A stretch of 64,000 nucleotides of DNA, taken from Chloroflexota bacterium. GTDB taxonomy: Bacteria > Chloroflexota > UBA11872. Numbering within the stretch: position 1 is the first letter of the stretch; the number at the start of each line of letters is the position of its first letter. Both the position numbers and the translations under genes were made by a program. This document shows positions 41,768 to 50,195 of the stretch, piece by piece. The notes below the pieces were generated by a model. The model was not told the origin of the DNA. It did no database searches and saw nothing but the letters and a program-made list of their open reading frames with translations. Location: NCBI GenBank assembly GCA_022821905.1, contig JAJECS010000024.1, positions 62,001 to 126,000 of the forward strand, in the 5' to 3' direction.

Positions 41768-42982
41768 ATGGCCACCTCCCACGCACTCCGCTGGTTCAAC
41801 GACGCCCGCTTCGGCATGTTCATCCACTGGGGTCTCTACTCCGTGCTGGCCCGCCACGAGTGGACCATGTACCAGGAGGAAATCCCCAACGAGGAGTACG
41901 CCCGCCTGGCCGACCGGTTCACCGCCGCCCGCTACTCCCCGGACGATTGGGTCGCACTGGCCCAGGATACGGGCATGCGATACATGATCCTGACCTCAAG
42001 GCATCACGAGGGCTTCGCGCTCTGGGATTCGAAGGTCTCCAACTTCACCGCGCCGAACTCCGCCGCCAAGCGTGACGTGCTGGGCGAGTTCGTCGCCGCC
42101 TGCCAGAAGCGGCGCATGCCCTATGGCTTCTACTTCTCGCTACTCGACTGGCGCTGGCCGGAGTACTTCCGCGGGCCGCAGGCCGACCCCGACGGATGGG
42201 CGCGATTCCGGGCCTACGTGCACGCGCAAGTCGAAGAGCTCTGCACCGACTATGGCGAGCTTGCGGTGCTCTGGTACGACGGCGGCTGGCCCTACACCCC
42301 CGAGGACTGGGACTCCGCCGCGCTCAACGCCCGCGTGCGCGAGCTGCGACCGAACATTTTGATCAACGACCGGTCGCTGCTTCCCGAGGACTTCGACACG
42401 CCGGAGCAGCACGTCACCGCGTCGCCCCCGGGCCGCCCCTGGGAAAGCTGCATGACCATGAACACCACCTGGGGCTACTCCACCATCGACCATGAGTGGC
42501 GCACGCCGCGACAGCTCATTCACTTCCTCGTCACCGCCGCCGCGGGCGGGGGCAACTACCTGCTCAACGTCGGGCCCGAACCCGACGGGCACATCCCATT
42601 CGAGTCCGTCGAGCGCCTGCGAGCCATGGGCGCCTGGATGCGCGTCAACAGCGAGTCGATCTACGGCTCCGAGCGCATGCCCGACCGCCTCATGCGCGTT
42701 GGCAGCGTCGGACGGCATCACACCATCAAGGGCAACACGCTGTACCTGCACTGCTGGCGCTGGCCCGGCCGGGAGATGGTGCTGGGCAACCTGGACGGCA
42801 CTTTGCTTTCGGCCCGGTTCCTGTATGACGGCACTCCCATCGACTTCGACCAGCGCCAAAATCGCATCTGGCTGCGCGATCTGCCGGCCTTCGCCCCGGA
42901 CCCCATCGACACGGTCATTGCCCTGGACTTCGACCGCCGCCCCGGCCTGCGCGATAGGTTCGGCGAGGGAGCGCCGGCGTAG
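41768..42982 (+). CDS. Alpha-L-fucosidase family glycoside hydrolase (GH29-like)
   Basis: 404 residues without a signal peptide, so probably cytoplasmic. WFNDARFGMFIHWGLYS at the N-terminus, TSRHHEGFALWDSKVSNF near residue 75, and VLWYDGGWP near 165 where the Asp aligns with the GH29 nucleophile (WFDG in most members). AAGGGNYLLNVGPEPDGHIP near 260 is the diagnostic block. A C-terminal beta domain is short. It suggests use of fucosylated glycans from algae or host mucus; the sugar specificity is inferred. Confidence 0.9.
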   Translation: MATSHALRWFNDARFGMFIHWGLYSVLARHEWTMYQEEIPNEEYARLADRFTAARYSPDDWVALAQDTGMRYMILTSRHHEGFALWDSKVSNFTAPNSAAKRDVLGEFVAACQKRRMPYGFYFSLLDWRWPEYFRGPQADPDGWARFRAYVHAQVEELCTDYGELAVLWYDGGWPYTPEDWDSAALNARVRELRPNILINDRSLLPEDFDTPEQHVTASPPGRPWESCMTMNTTWGYSTIDHEWRTPRQLIHFLVTAAAGGGNYLLNVGPEPDGHIPFESVERLRAMGAWMRVNSESIYGSERMPDRLMRVGSVGRHHTIKGNTLYLHCWRWPGREMVLGNLDGTLLSARFLYDGTPIDFDQRQNRIWLRDLPAFAPDPIDTVIALDFDRRPGLRDRFGEGAPA

Positions 42983-43029
42983 CGCGGTCGCTTCTTCATG
43001 CCCGCGCTGGGGCCGACGTACGGGAGTTT

Positions 43030-43054
43030 GACGAGACGGTGGCGATGTCTCGTC
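43030..43054. repeat. Perfect 8-bp inverted repeat downstream of the fucosidase gene
   Basis: GACGAGAC (43030-43037) and GTCTCGTC (43047-43054) around a 9-nt loop, 47 bp after the GH29 stop. There is no T-run, so it may be an operator, an RNA stem or a Rho-independent-like end without U-tract. Confidence 0.5.
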
Positions 43055-43148
43055 GGACGCTGGTGGCGCACGAAATTGCTGGCGGCGGGCGATTCTCGTG
43101 GTACCGTGTCCGGGCGCGACCGTCAGCGGGACGGTCATCGCGGGAGGC

Positions 43149-44027
43149 ATGGAGCTTGATTCCGTGCGCCGTGTCTCCGCGGTTCTATTGGTCGCATTCG
43201 TGGTCGGCGTGGGCGTTCAGAGCGCCTGCGGCGGCGACCGCGAAGTGCAAATCCCAACCAGTCAGGCAATAGCGTTCCCTGGGCTGTTTCAGATTCCCGC
43301 GCTGGCCTCCCCGAGGCCGACCGCCGAACCATTCCAGGCTCCCACGCCGGCCTTGCCTGCGTCAGCCATTCCCGCCCCAACCGCCGGGTGGTCCCACATC
43401 TCCACGCCGGCCGTAACCGCAAATGCCGTCACCGCGTCAGCCACCCCGGCGCCGACCGCCGCGCCGACCCCTGCTGCCACGCCCACGGCCACTCCCCCCG
43501 CAACCGCCTCGGCCGTCGCTGCGTCAGCGACGCCGGCACCGACCGCCGCGCCGACGCGCCCTGCCACACCGGCCGTGACCGCGTCAGCCACCCCCGCATC
43601 GACGGCGGTGGCGACTCCCACCCCCGAGCCGGACATCGCGTCGCCGGCCCAAGTCTCGCGGAAGTCGCGTGAGCAGGTTCCCGGGTTAATCCCAGTGCCG
43701 GCGCGGAGCAATCCCGAGGCGGAGTGCGAGGCCCTCGCCGACAACTACGCTGCCGCGCACAAGTTCTACGAGTCCGGCACGCCGGCCAGCAGCACGGCGT
43801 GGAATGCCTACCTCACCGCGCACAACGCCGGCCACGCCGACCGCGCCACGGTCTCGCGGCTGCAGGGTTCGTATGACCGGCTCTCGGCGAACCTCGATCG
43901 CTCACTCGCGTCCATGGCCGCCAGCGAGCAAGCCGCGCAGGAATTCGTGACCCAGAAAAGAGGACGGTGCAACCTCCATCAGGTCACGGGCAGCCGATAT
44001 GTCCCACTGCCGCCACCGCAGGGATAG
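43149..44027 (+). CDS. Predicted lipoprotein with Thr/Ala/Pro repeat stalk
   Basis: 292 residues from ATG 43149. Signal peptide RRVSAVLLVAFVVGVGV with lipobox VQSAC. Residues about 35-175 are a low-complexity Ala/Thr/Pro stalk with repeats of ATPAPTAAPT; the DNA shows two near-identical blocks around 43435-43480 and 43525-43570. A small globular C-terminal part with two Cys (EAECEALADNYAAAHKF ... KRGRCNLH) follows. Function unknown; the layout suggests a surface-anchored protein held off the membrane. Confidence 0.7.
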   Translation: MELDSVRRVSAVLLVAFVVGVGVQSACGGDREVQIPTSQAIAFPGLFQIPALASPRPTAEPFQAPTPALPASAIPAPTAGWSHISTPAVTANAVTASATPAPTAAPTPAATPTATPPATASAVAASATPAPTAAPTRPATPAVTASATPASTAVATPTPEPDIASPAQVSRKSREQVPGLIPVPARSNPEAECEALADNYAAAHKFYESGTPASSTAWNAYLTAHNAGHADRATVSRLQGSYDRLSANLDRSLASMAASEQAAQEFVTQKRGRCNLHQVTGSRYVPLPPPQG

Positions 44028-44359
44028 GAACTCCGCCGCCGGCGCTCTTCCACTGGCTGAACAGACGAAGGCATCCGTCATTCCCGTCTTGAGCCGGAAT
44101 CCAGTTTCCATCTAATCGGAAACCGCACAGGGTTTTCTCCAAGCACGCCTAGCCTGACCGAGCAATGCAAAGGTCTCTTGACAGGGGGGCGCGAGGCTTC
44201 CCGATACTCGATACGAGGTTGGAGTGGGTGGCGTCCGTCCCAAATGAGGCACGTCCGGCAACCTCACCGGATTGCCGGGGAGCTAACCGAGGATGCCGGG
44301 CTCGCCGATCCAACGGACATGGCGGGCGGCCTGGCTTGCGTCAACGACGCCAGCCCCCT
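44028..44359. other. 332-bp spacer without a supported gene
   Basis: Holds repeat copy A (44077-44104). A TTGACA at 44178-44183 with GATACT 19 bp later (44203-44208) looks like a plus-strand promoter but leads only into the antisense of the RHH gene. No open frame here looks protein-like. Confidence 0.5.
44077..44104 (+). repeat. Dispersed repeat, copy A
   Basis: 28-bp element beginning GTCATTCCCG and ending CGGAATCCAG, with an imperfect palindrome ATTCCCG/CCGGAAT. A second copy with 5 differences over 28 positions is at 44824-44851 in the same orientation. The two flank the RHH gene. Confidence 0.6.
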
Positions 44360-44662
44360 TCACGCCCCGCCCTTCAACTGGGTGTCACGCATCTCCCGCG
44401 CTTCCCGAATGACCGCAACGGAATCGCCGGGAAACACCCGGCTCCCCAATAGCTCGTCACGGCTCGCCTCCAGCCGCCCGAAGAAAAAACTGGTCGCGGG
44501 CGGACCGCCCGCGCCGTTGGACTCGTCCGTGGTCAATTCTCGGTCGATGGCCGTCTGGCAGTACTCCCGCATGCTGATGCCCTTGAGCGCAGCCATGTCC
44601 TTCAGGCGGCGCTGAAAGCCGGGCGCCAAGTCCAGGGTGAGTCGCTTCTTCCTGGCTGCCAT
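44360..44662 (-). CDS. Ribbon-helix-helix DNA-binding protein (antitoxin-like)
   Basis: 100 residues from the ATG at 44662, which has GGAGGG 7 nt before it; an ATG at 44668 abuts the Shine-Dalgarno and is less likely. RKKRLTLDLAPGFQRRLKDMA and KGISMREYCQTAIDREL form the strand and two helices of an RHH/CopG-like fold (residues 4-48). The C-terminal half (FFFGRLEASRDELLG, DSVAVIREAREMRD) is uncharacterised. RHH proteins of this size are often antitoxins or plasmid-type regulators, but no toxin gene is adjacent. The AT-rich stretch at 44697-44722 upstream probably holds its promoter. Confidence 0.7.
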   Translation of the reverse strand: MAARKKRLTLDLAPGFQRRLKDMAALKGISMREYCQTAIDRELTTDESNGAGGPPATSFFFGRLEASRDELLGSRVFPGDSVAVIREAREMRDTQLKGGA

Positions 44663-44823
44663 GGACATCCCTCCGCGACGATGACGGTCACCGCCCAAGA
44701 TATAGTAAAAATACGGAAAAGCGTGTGCCCGGCGAGCCTCGCGCAAGCTCAGGCATACGACAGCTTCATAGTTGGCGTTCACCACTGCTTGGACCATTCG
44801 GCGCTTCGCGCACAGGCGCGACA

Positions 44824-44856
44824 GTCTTTCCGGCCTTGAGTCGGAGTCCAGGCCGG
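44824..44856 (+). repeat. Dispersed repeat, copy B, with a 7-bp inverted repeat
   Basis: Matches copy A (44077-44104) at 23 of 28 positions. It also contains CCGGCCT (44830-44836) and AGGCCGG (44850-44856), a perfect 7-bp inverted repeat with a 13-nt loop. Resembles REP-type elements. Confidence 0.55.
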
Positions 44857-44898
44857 CTGTCGCCGAGGCGCCAGACTAACGGTAGGAATCAGCGAGCA

Positions 44899-45891
44899 CT
44901 ACCCAGGCGGCAAGCAGTCAGGGCCGCCTGGGACGTAGGGCACGGCAAGGCCAGCGTCCAGAAGCTCGCTCCCCAGGTCGAGCACGCGCCCGCCGCGCTG
45001 AAACTGCACCTCGGCCAGCAGTCGTCCGTAGACGTCCCATTCGGGCGTTCCAGACGGGAAGTTCAGCACGACCTGCTTGCCGGACACCCGCTCGCGCACG
45101 AATGCCGTCGCCGTGTCAAACAGCGGACAGCCACGCTCCGGCGTATCGACCTTCAGCAGACGGACACGCTCACGGTAGCCATTGACCCGCACGTCGATGG
45201 TGTCTCCGTCAATTACGTGCAGCACACGCGCCAACTCGCCGACCGGATCGGACCAGGGCGTGGCAGTGGGCGTGGGCGACGGGGTGGGCGACGGAGTTAC
45301 CGTGGGCGGCCGCCGCCGCGCGTCGATGGCCGGGGGCGAGGTCGGGAGTGGCGTGGAGCTTATCGATACGAAGTCCCTAGCTGCCTCGGAAGCACCCACT
45401 GCGATGACGGTGCGGAACTCCTCGGCCGGAGGGATCACGCCCTTGCGGGTGTATTGGTCCACAGTGGCGGCATCGAACACCGTCTCATAAGCCTTGCGGC
45501 GAGCTCTGGCCCGGGAGAGAAAGTCGGCTATCTGTGGGTCTGTGGGAGGTCGCCCGAGCCACTCACCCACAACCTTGCGAATCTCGTCTGCTGACATGAG
45601 GTCGAGGATTTCGATGCGCTGTTCGTCGCTAAGCCGCTGAAAATTGCCATAGGTCACTTGGCTCCTGCTTGGTGTGGCGACCAGCAGCGGCGCGGGTGAT
45701 CTGGTGGGCGTCGGGATCGGGGTAGCAGCCGTCACGGGTCCAGAATCCGCCGCCGGGTTTGGCGCTGGGGCCGTGGCCCGCAGCCACAGATACGAGGCGC
45801 CCACCACCACACAAGCGATCAGCGCTGCCCATCCCAACACCGGCAGGCTGATCGGTCCAGTCGGGCGACGACGGTCGTCGTGCTTGCTCAA
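44899..45891 (-). CDS. Membrane-anchored staphylococcal-nuclease-like (SNase/TNase) protein
   Basis: 330 residues. Single membrane anchor at residues 16-37 (LPVLGWAALIACVVVGASYLW), a Thr/Pro linker, an acidic helical stretch (residues about 75-175), a second Pro/Thr linker near 195-215, and a C-terminal SNase-like domain with VIDGDTIDVRVNG (calcium-site Asp residues), RVRLLKVDTPERG and DVYGRLLAEV. Likely acts outside the membrane as a calcium-dependent nuclease; the domain is compact and its second catalytic Arg region is only partly recognisable to me. Confidence 0.8.
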   Translation of the reverse strand: MSKHDDRRRPTGPISLPVLGWAALIACVVVGASYLWLRATAPAPNPAADSGPVTAATPIPTPTRSPAPLLVATPSRSQVTYGNFQRLSDEQRIEILDLMSADEIRKVVGEWLGRPPTDPQIADFLSRARARRKAYETVFDAATVDQYTRKGVIPPAEEFRTVIAVGASEAARDFVSISSTPLPTSPPAIDARRRPPTVTPSPTPSPTPTATPWSDPVGELARVLHVIDGDTIDVRVNGYRERVRLLKVDTPERGCPLFDTATAFVRERVSGKQVVLNFPSGTPEWDVYGRLLAEVQFQRGGRVLDLGSELLDAGLAVPYVPGGPDCLPPG

Positions 45892-45936
45892 CCGTCACTC
45901 CGCGCCGGTGGGTCTCGGCCCATCGAGCCGCAGAGC

Positions 45937-46140
45937 ATGACACACCGCCACGGTACTCCGCGTGAGCTTGTCGACTTTGACGACAGCGGCAGGTTGCTCG
46001 CCGCTGGCCGCAACGCGAAGGCGCAGCGGAGTAGGTTAGAGGAGCGGCTACGCCACGCTGGCATGGATAAGCTGATTCACGGACGGCCGATGCGACAAGC
46101 TGTGCAAGATGCCCTGGGGTACGGCAGGGATCCCGAGTAG
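45937..46140 (+). CDS. Small hypothetical protein
   Basis: Open frame of 67 codons from ATG, divergent from the nuclease gene. The product is charged (DFDDSGRLLAAGRNAKAQR, LRHAGMDKLIHGRPM), with no membrane segment or recognised motif. It could be the remnant of a larger gene or a real small protein; codon use is not out of line with neighbours. Confidence 0.3.
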   Translation: MTHRHGTPRELVDFDDSGRLLAAGRNAKAQRSRLEERLRHAGMDKLIHGRPMRQAVQDALGYGRDPE

Positions 46141-46266
46141 GAACATCCTGGGCCTTCGGTCGCTGGAGCTGTTCGTACTGGTGCTGGCCTCACCTTGATC
46201 TTGGAGATCCCAGGTTCGCTCTGGTGGAAGGATGTGGAGGGCCGCCAGCGGTATCGGGGACTCGCG

Positions 46267-48339
46267 TCAGCTAAGCCATTCAAGAGGGAATCCCTCAATG
46301 GTGATCTTGGTGAACGTGACCCTGCCACCCTCCCCCCAATTCTTGCAATTCAAGCTGACATACGCATCGTTACCGTAGGGTAGACCCTCTTCGACCCACA
46401 CGGTCTCTCCGTTTATCGCAAGGCTAATCCAACCATTGTGGTACGACAACCGAATCTCAAAGGGCTGATCATAGTCAATGGCAGGGATTTCACCCCAAGC
46501 CCAGTATGCGACATCGGACCAAGCGTCGTTGGCAAATCGATCCCATGTCATAGCAAAGCTCTCGGTGTCAGGATGGTGAGACTTGCCGTGCTTACCAATC
46601 GCAATATCATCAAATCCACTCTCAAGATCCCAGGCACCTAAAGCAAGCTCTACAATTGGAAGACTCTTCCCTGGATTTCTATGAAGCAACACAGTTGTCT
46701 GCAATGTTAATTGCTGTCCAAAAGCATACGCTAGGGAATTCGCGTCGTTGCTGCTATCGTGGCATTCCTCACGAGCGCTCTCGAACAGCACGACGGGCAA
46801 TGACGGAGGAACGGGCGGCGCGCCTCTTTGGCCAATCGTGCGAAGCCACGAGGTAATCACCGGCTCCGCTCGTGCGCTTGGGATCAGGAAATTGGTGTTC
46901 TGCAAGTCGCTCAACGATCCAACCGTGATCCCGACGACCTGCCCGCCCAGCGTGGCGACGGGACCGCCGCTCGTGCCCGGATTGAGCGCGGCGTCGGTTT
47001 GCAGGTAGTTCCCCCCGGGAAGATCGATGCGGTTCGATAGCAGGCCCGTGGTGACGGTGGGGCTGGGGGCGCAATTCTGATCGGTGAGCGTGTCTCCGTA
47101 GCCAATCGCCACTAGCTGCGATCCCAGCGGCAGGGCATCGGAATTGCCCCAGACGATTGGCGCTGCTTGAGTGACACCGCCGACGCCCAGCAGCGCCAGA
47201 TCGAGGTCCTTGTCGTCGGCCACCACGGACGCCGCGGCCCTGTGTCCGCTGGAAGTCGTGACGGTGATGGATCGGGCGCCTTCAACGACGTGCCAGGCCG
47301 TCACGGCCCAGCCGTTGCTAGTGACGAAGAATCCCGTCCCGCAAGCCTTGTCGGTCTCGATGCGCAGCAGGGACGGTCGCAGGTGTCGCACGGTGTCCGT
47401 AACGGAACTGCCGCCGGGCGCGCCCGTTCCGTGCGCTTCAAGCAGATCGAGGCGCGCGTCATCGCCGATGCTAAGCGCCGGCTTCGACGTGAAGGCCGGG
47501 TACCGCTCCCAGGCGTTGTTCGGATACTTGCGGTTGCGCAGCGTGTCACCGAGCAGGCGCAGCTTGACGGGAGAGTGCGGCGACTCCGGGTGAAGCTCCA
47601 GCACCGCCGCTTGGAAGTACTGCCGAATGCGACCGTCTACAGGGCGACCGGGATCGTGCAGCACGGCCTGGGGATGGTTGTCACGCCGCGCGTCGGTCTT
47701 GGGAAAGCCGAACGACGCCACCCCGCCCAGCCGATGGAAGAAGTCGGCAAATCCGGTGGCGATGCCTTCGACGGAACGGTTGGATACCTTATGCCCCCAC
47801 GGGCCGATGGCTTCGCCGGCATGCGGGTTGCGCAGGCCCGGCTCCACGCCTTGATCGCGCGAGCCGCCCAGGCCACCGCCCAGATGGTCCCACGCCAGGC
47901 GGCGCTGGAAGGTATGGCGGCCACCGCCCGGCGATGGTTGCCAATCGACCACGCCACGCTGGTAGTACTGCGTCAACGTGCCTCGAGTCTCCTCGAAGAT
48001 CGCCGACGTGGGAAAGCCCCAGCGCTCGACGCCGCCCGTCCGGTCAAAGTTGCCAAGAAAGTTGGCCTCATATGAGGCCCCGCTGGTGAACGTGCCGGCG
48101 AGATCAGCGACGTTTTGTCGCAACTCGGAGTAGAACCTCACGGCTGTCACTCGAGCCGTTTCGCCTACTCCAAATCCCAAGTCGCTCGCGGTGACGGGAG
48201 AAGCGTAGCTGGCCGCCAGGACTGCAAACACCAGCAGCGCGGCGGACCGGAGACCCCTTCTGACCAGACTTGCCAACGCTTGCGCTACCCCCCAATAGCT
48301 GCGCCGTACAACTGCTGGACGAAGCACCATTTGCCTCAT
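46267..48339 (-). CDS. Secreted trypsin-like (S1) serine protease with LGFP-like repeats and an AT-rich C-terminal domain
   Basis: 690 residues from ATG 48339 (ATG 48330 also possible). Signal segment LRSAALLVFAVLAASYASPVTA ends near residue 50. Two LGFP-like modules follow: GGVERWGFPTSAI...LTQYYQRGVVDWQP at about 100-135 and GGVASFGFPKTDA...IRQYFQAAVLELHP at about 205-252. The protease domain spans about 320-530 with triad His350 (AVTAWHVVEG), Asp380 (DDKDLDLALLG) and Ser457 (LNPGTSGGPVA). The C-terminal 150 residues form a beta-rich, Trp-rich domain (LamG-like in look) encoded by DNA far less GC-rich than its surroundings. Not a DegP type: no PDZ domain. Confidence 0.83.
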   Translation of the reverse strand: MRQMVLRPAVVRRSYWGVAQALASLVRRGLRSAALLVFAVLAASYASPVTASDLGFGVGETARVTAVRFYSELRQNVADLAGTFTSGASYEANFLGNFDRTGGVERWGFPTSAIFEETRGTLTQYYQRGVVDWQPSPGGGRHTFQRRLAWDHLGGGLGGSRDQGVEPGLRNPHAGEAIGPWGHKVSNRSVEGIATGFADFFHRLGGVASFGFPKTDARRDNHPQAVLHDPGRPVDGRIRQYFQAAVLELHPESPHSPVKLRLLGDTLRNRKYPNNAWERYPAFTSKPALSIGDDARLDLLEAHGTGAPGGSSVTDTVRHLRPSLLRIETDKACGTGFFVTSNGWAVTAWHVVEGARSITVTTSSGHRAAASVVADDKDLDLALLGVGGVTQAAPIVWGNSDALPLGSQLVAIGYGDTLTDQNCAPSPTVTTGLLSNRIDLPGGNYLQTDAALNPGTSGGPVATLGGQVVGITVGSLSDLQNTNFLIPSARAEPVITSWLRTIGQRGAPPVPPSLPVVLFESAREECHDSSNDANSLAYAFGQQLTLQTTVLLHRNPGKSLPIVELALGAWDLESGFDDIAIGKHGKSHHPDTESFAMTWDRFANDAWSDVAYWAWGEIPAIDYDQPFEIRLSYHNGWISLAINGETVWVEEGLPYGNDAYVSLNCKNWGEGGRVTFTKITIEGFPLEWLS

Positions 48340-48648
48340 CGATGCCCCAGCAACCCATTTCGAGACGCTGGCAACTGCGCCGACATTACGTGCAGAATCG
48401 TTCACGTGCGCTGTCGCCGCACAACGGTGCCGCAGCGTAGCACCGGGACCCTCACGCACCGCTGCAAGCAATTGGAGATTGCTGGAAACTAGGTCGTAAG
48501 AGTGCGCAGAATAGTTCACGCGTGCTCGCACCAATTGAGCGGACGGCGGGACAAGACCGAGGCGCGGATCCAGACTCACGACCAATCGAATCGATAGCGC
48601 GCGAGCGTGAGGCTCCAGAGCCCAGGCATCTCGCACGTCTCGGCTATC
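48340..48648. other. 309-bp upstream region of the protease gene, with a direct repeat
   Basis: No gene supported; the protease frame stays open here but reads unlike a secreted N-terminus. A 15-bp direct repeat with one mismatch, GCAGAATcGTTCACG (48392-48406) and GCAGAATaGTTCACG (48506-48520), is 114 bp apart and could be a regulator site. Confidence 0.45.
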
Positions 48649-49422
48649 TCAGATCGACACCTCGGTGATGTTCAGTCGGTCAGCCTCCACGTCCACCACC
48701 AGGAACCCCTGGTGCGCGTTCACATATGGATCGGCTCGATCTGGGCCGAGGGTGATCCATGTCGACGGGGCCGTCTCGGTCGAGGCGCCGCCCACCGTGG
48801 CGCTCGTGCGCCGATGGACGTGACCCGAGAAGACACGCAGCACGCGGTCGTGTCGCTGTAGGACGGCCATGAACTCAGCGGCATTCGTCAGCGCGACGGC
48901 GTCCAGCCAAGCGATACCGATCGGATGGCAGTGGTGGTGAACGAATACCACCGTTGACTCACGGGTGCGCGCGGCCAGGGTTCGGTCGAGCCAGTCGAGT
49001 TGCCTCGCATCGATCCGGCCTCCGGACACATTGCCGCCGGGGTTGGAATTGAGCACAACCAACTGCACCCCGCAACGGACGAGCGCGTAGTAACCGCCGG
49101 GCGCTCCCTCAGGCTCGACGTCGCTCGGAAGCGGCAGCGCCTCGGCGAGCATCGCCCCATCGTCGTGATTGCCCTGCACGAAGAGCTGCGGCATCGGCAG
49201 ATCGCGCGTGATCCGCACGAACTCGGCGTAGGCCGCCGGGCTGGGCGTGCTCACCTGGTCGCCGAGGTGTACGACGAGCTCCGGCGCCGGACGAATGCCG
49301 GCCAGCGTGCGCACCGCCGCTCCGAGATTCTCCCGTGGGTCCACGCCATTCTGCGGCGCCGCGCCGGGCGAAATGATGTGGGCGTCGCTGAGGATGGCGA
49401 AGCGCAGGGCGACCCGCTGCAC
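48649..49422 (-). CDS. Calcineurin-like metallophosphoesterase
   Basis: 257 residues. Dimetal motifs in order: SDAHI near residue 11, VVHLGDQVS near 50, QGNHDDG near 82, VHHHCHPIG near 165 and SGHVHRR near 200. Resembles cyclic-nucleotide or general phosphodiesterases of the CpdA/Icc group. GTG at 49422 shares a base with the stop of the DUF3105 gene (TAGTG), so the two are coupled. No signal peptide. Confidence 0.88.
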   Translation of the reverse strand: MQRVALRFAILSDAHIISPGAAPQNGVDPRENLGAAVRTLAGIRPAPELVVHLGDQVSTPSPAAYAEFVRITRDLPMPQLFVQGNHDDGAMLAEALPLPSDVEPEGAPGGYYALVRCGVQLVVLNSNPGGNVSGGRIDARQLDWLDRTLAARTRESTVVFVHHHCHPIGIAWLDAVALTNAAEFMAVLQRHDRVLRVFSGHVHRRTSATVGGASTETAPSTWITLGPDRADPYVNAHQGFLVVDVEADRLNITEVSI

Positions 49423-50048
49423 TAAGGCGCCTGCTCGGGGCCGCGGTCCACGTAGTCCCGATAGAACTCGCGTACCCGGTCCGGCTCGAAGCTGTCCATC
49501 GGTTCCTGCCAATGCCACGCGACGAGCATGAATTTGGGCGCCAGGCCGGTATAGGGAACGGCGATCAGCTTGACCTCGCCGAATGCCGCGTCGGGCAGAT
49601 CCTCATAGATCGCCTCCATCTGCGGCACGATTTCGTCGCAGTCGGTCTCGCAGCGATAGAGCAGCGCGATGGCCCCATGTTCCAGGTTGTGCACCCACAA
49701 GCCTTCCTCGACCGGCCGTTCGTAGACCCCGTACGGTGCAGTGATGGGGTAGTGGGTTCCGGATGCCGGCGGGACATTGGCGTACTGAATGGGCGTCCCC
49801 ACGGGAACGTGCTGGCGGCCCTCGTCGTCGATTCGAATGCGCCGCGCCGCCACTTCGGCGGACGGCGTGCTGGACACGATCAAGACGACGATGAGCGCGG
49901 CGACCGCACCCACCACGAGCAAGACGCCGCCGCCGATCAGCGAACGCCGAAGCCAGCGGCGACGTCGGGCGATTCGCTGCCGCTCTTGACGAGCCTCCCG
50001 GCGACGTTCGAGCTTTTCCGCCGCCCTGGACCCGCGTCGTCTCGCCAC
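49422..50048 (-). CDS. DUF3105 membrane protein
   Basis: 208 residues from GTG 50048 (GGGGA before it). A very basic cytoplasmic head (RRRGSRAAEKLERRREARQ), one membrane helix at about 37-60 (SLIGGGVLLVVGAVAALIVVLIV), then an external domain with the DUF3105 core SGTHYPITAPYGVYERPV and WVHNLEHGAIALLY, plus Cys pair ETDCDE near 145. Function unknown; common in Actinobacteria and Chloroflexota. Confidence 0.86.
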   Translation of the reverse strand: MARRRGSRAAEKLERRREARQERQRIARRRRWLRRSLIGGGVLLVVGAVAALIVVLIVSSTPSAEVAARRIRIDDEGRQHVPVGTPIQYANVPPASGTHYPITAPYGVYERPVEEGLWVHNLEHGAIALLYRCETDCDEIVPQMEAIYEDLPDAAFGEVKLIAVPYTGLAPKFMLVAWHWQEPMDSFEPDRVREFYRDYVDRGPEQAP

Positions 50049-50195
50049 GACGTCCCCCGCTCCCAATGCTTGGCGCCCGCGATTGTGCCACCGGCAAAGT
50101 GGCCACCGCGTCGCCAGGCTGGACCCACGGATCGCGGCTCGTGAGTGAGAATGAACGCTGACGGCCGCCGAACCCAATGAGAGGACTACCGCGAC

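Noticed and set aside
44178-44208. TTGACA...GATACT promoter-like pair on the plus strand
   Set aside because: 19-bp spacer and no plus-strand gene downstream; it would only make RNA antisense to the RHH gene. Mentioned in the spacer entry but not called.
44360-44898. A toxin-antitoxin pair with the RHH protein
   Set aside because: No toxin-like open frame lies directly before or after; the membrane nuclease upstream is secreted and not of a toxin type.
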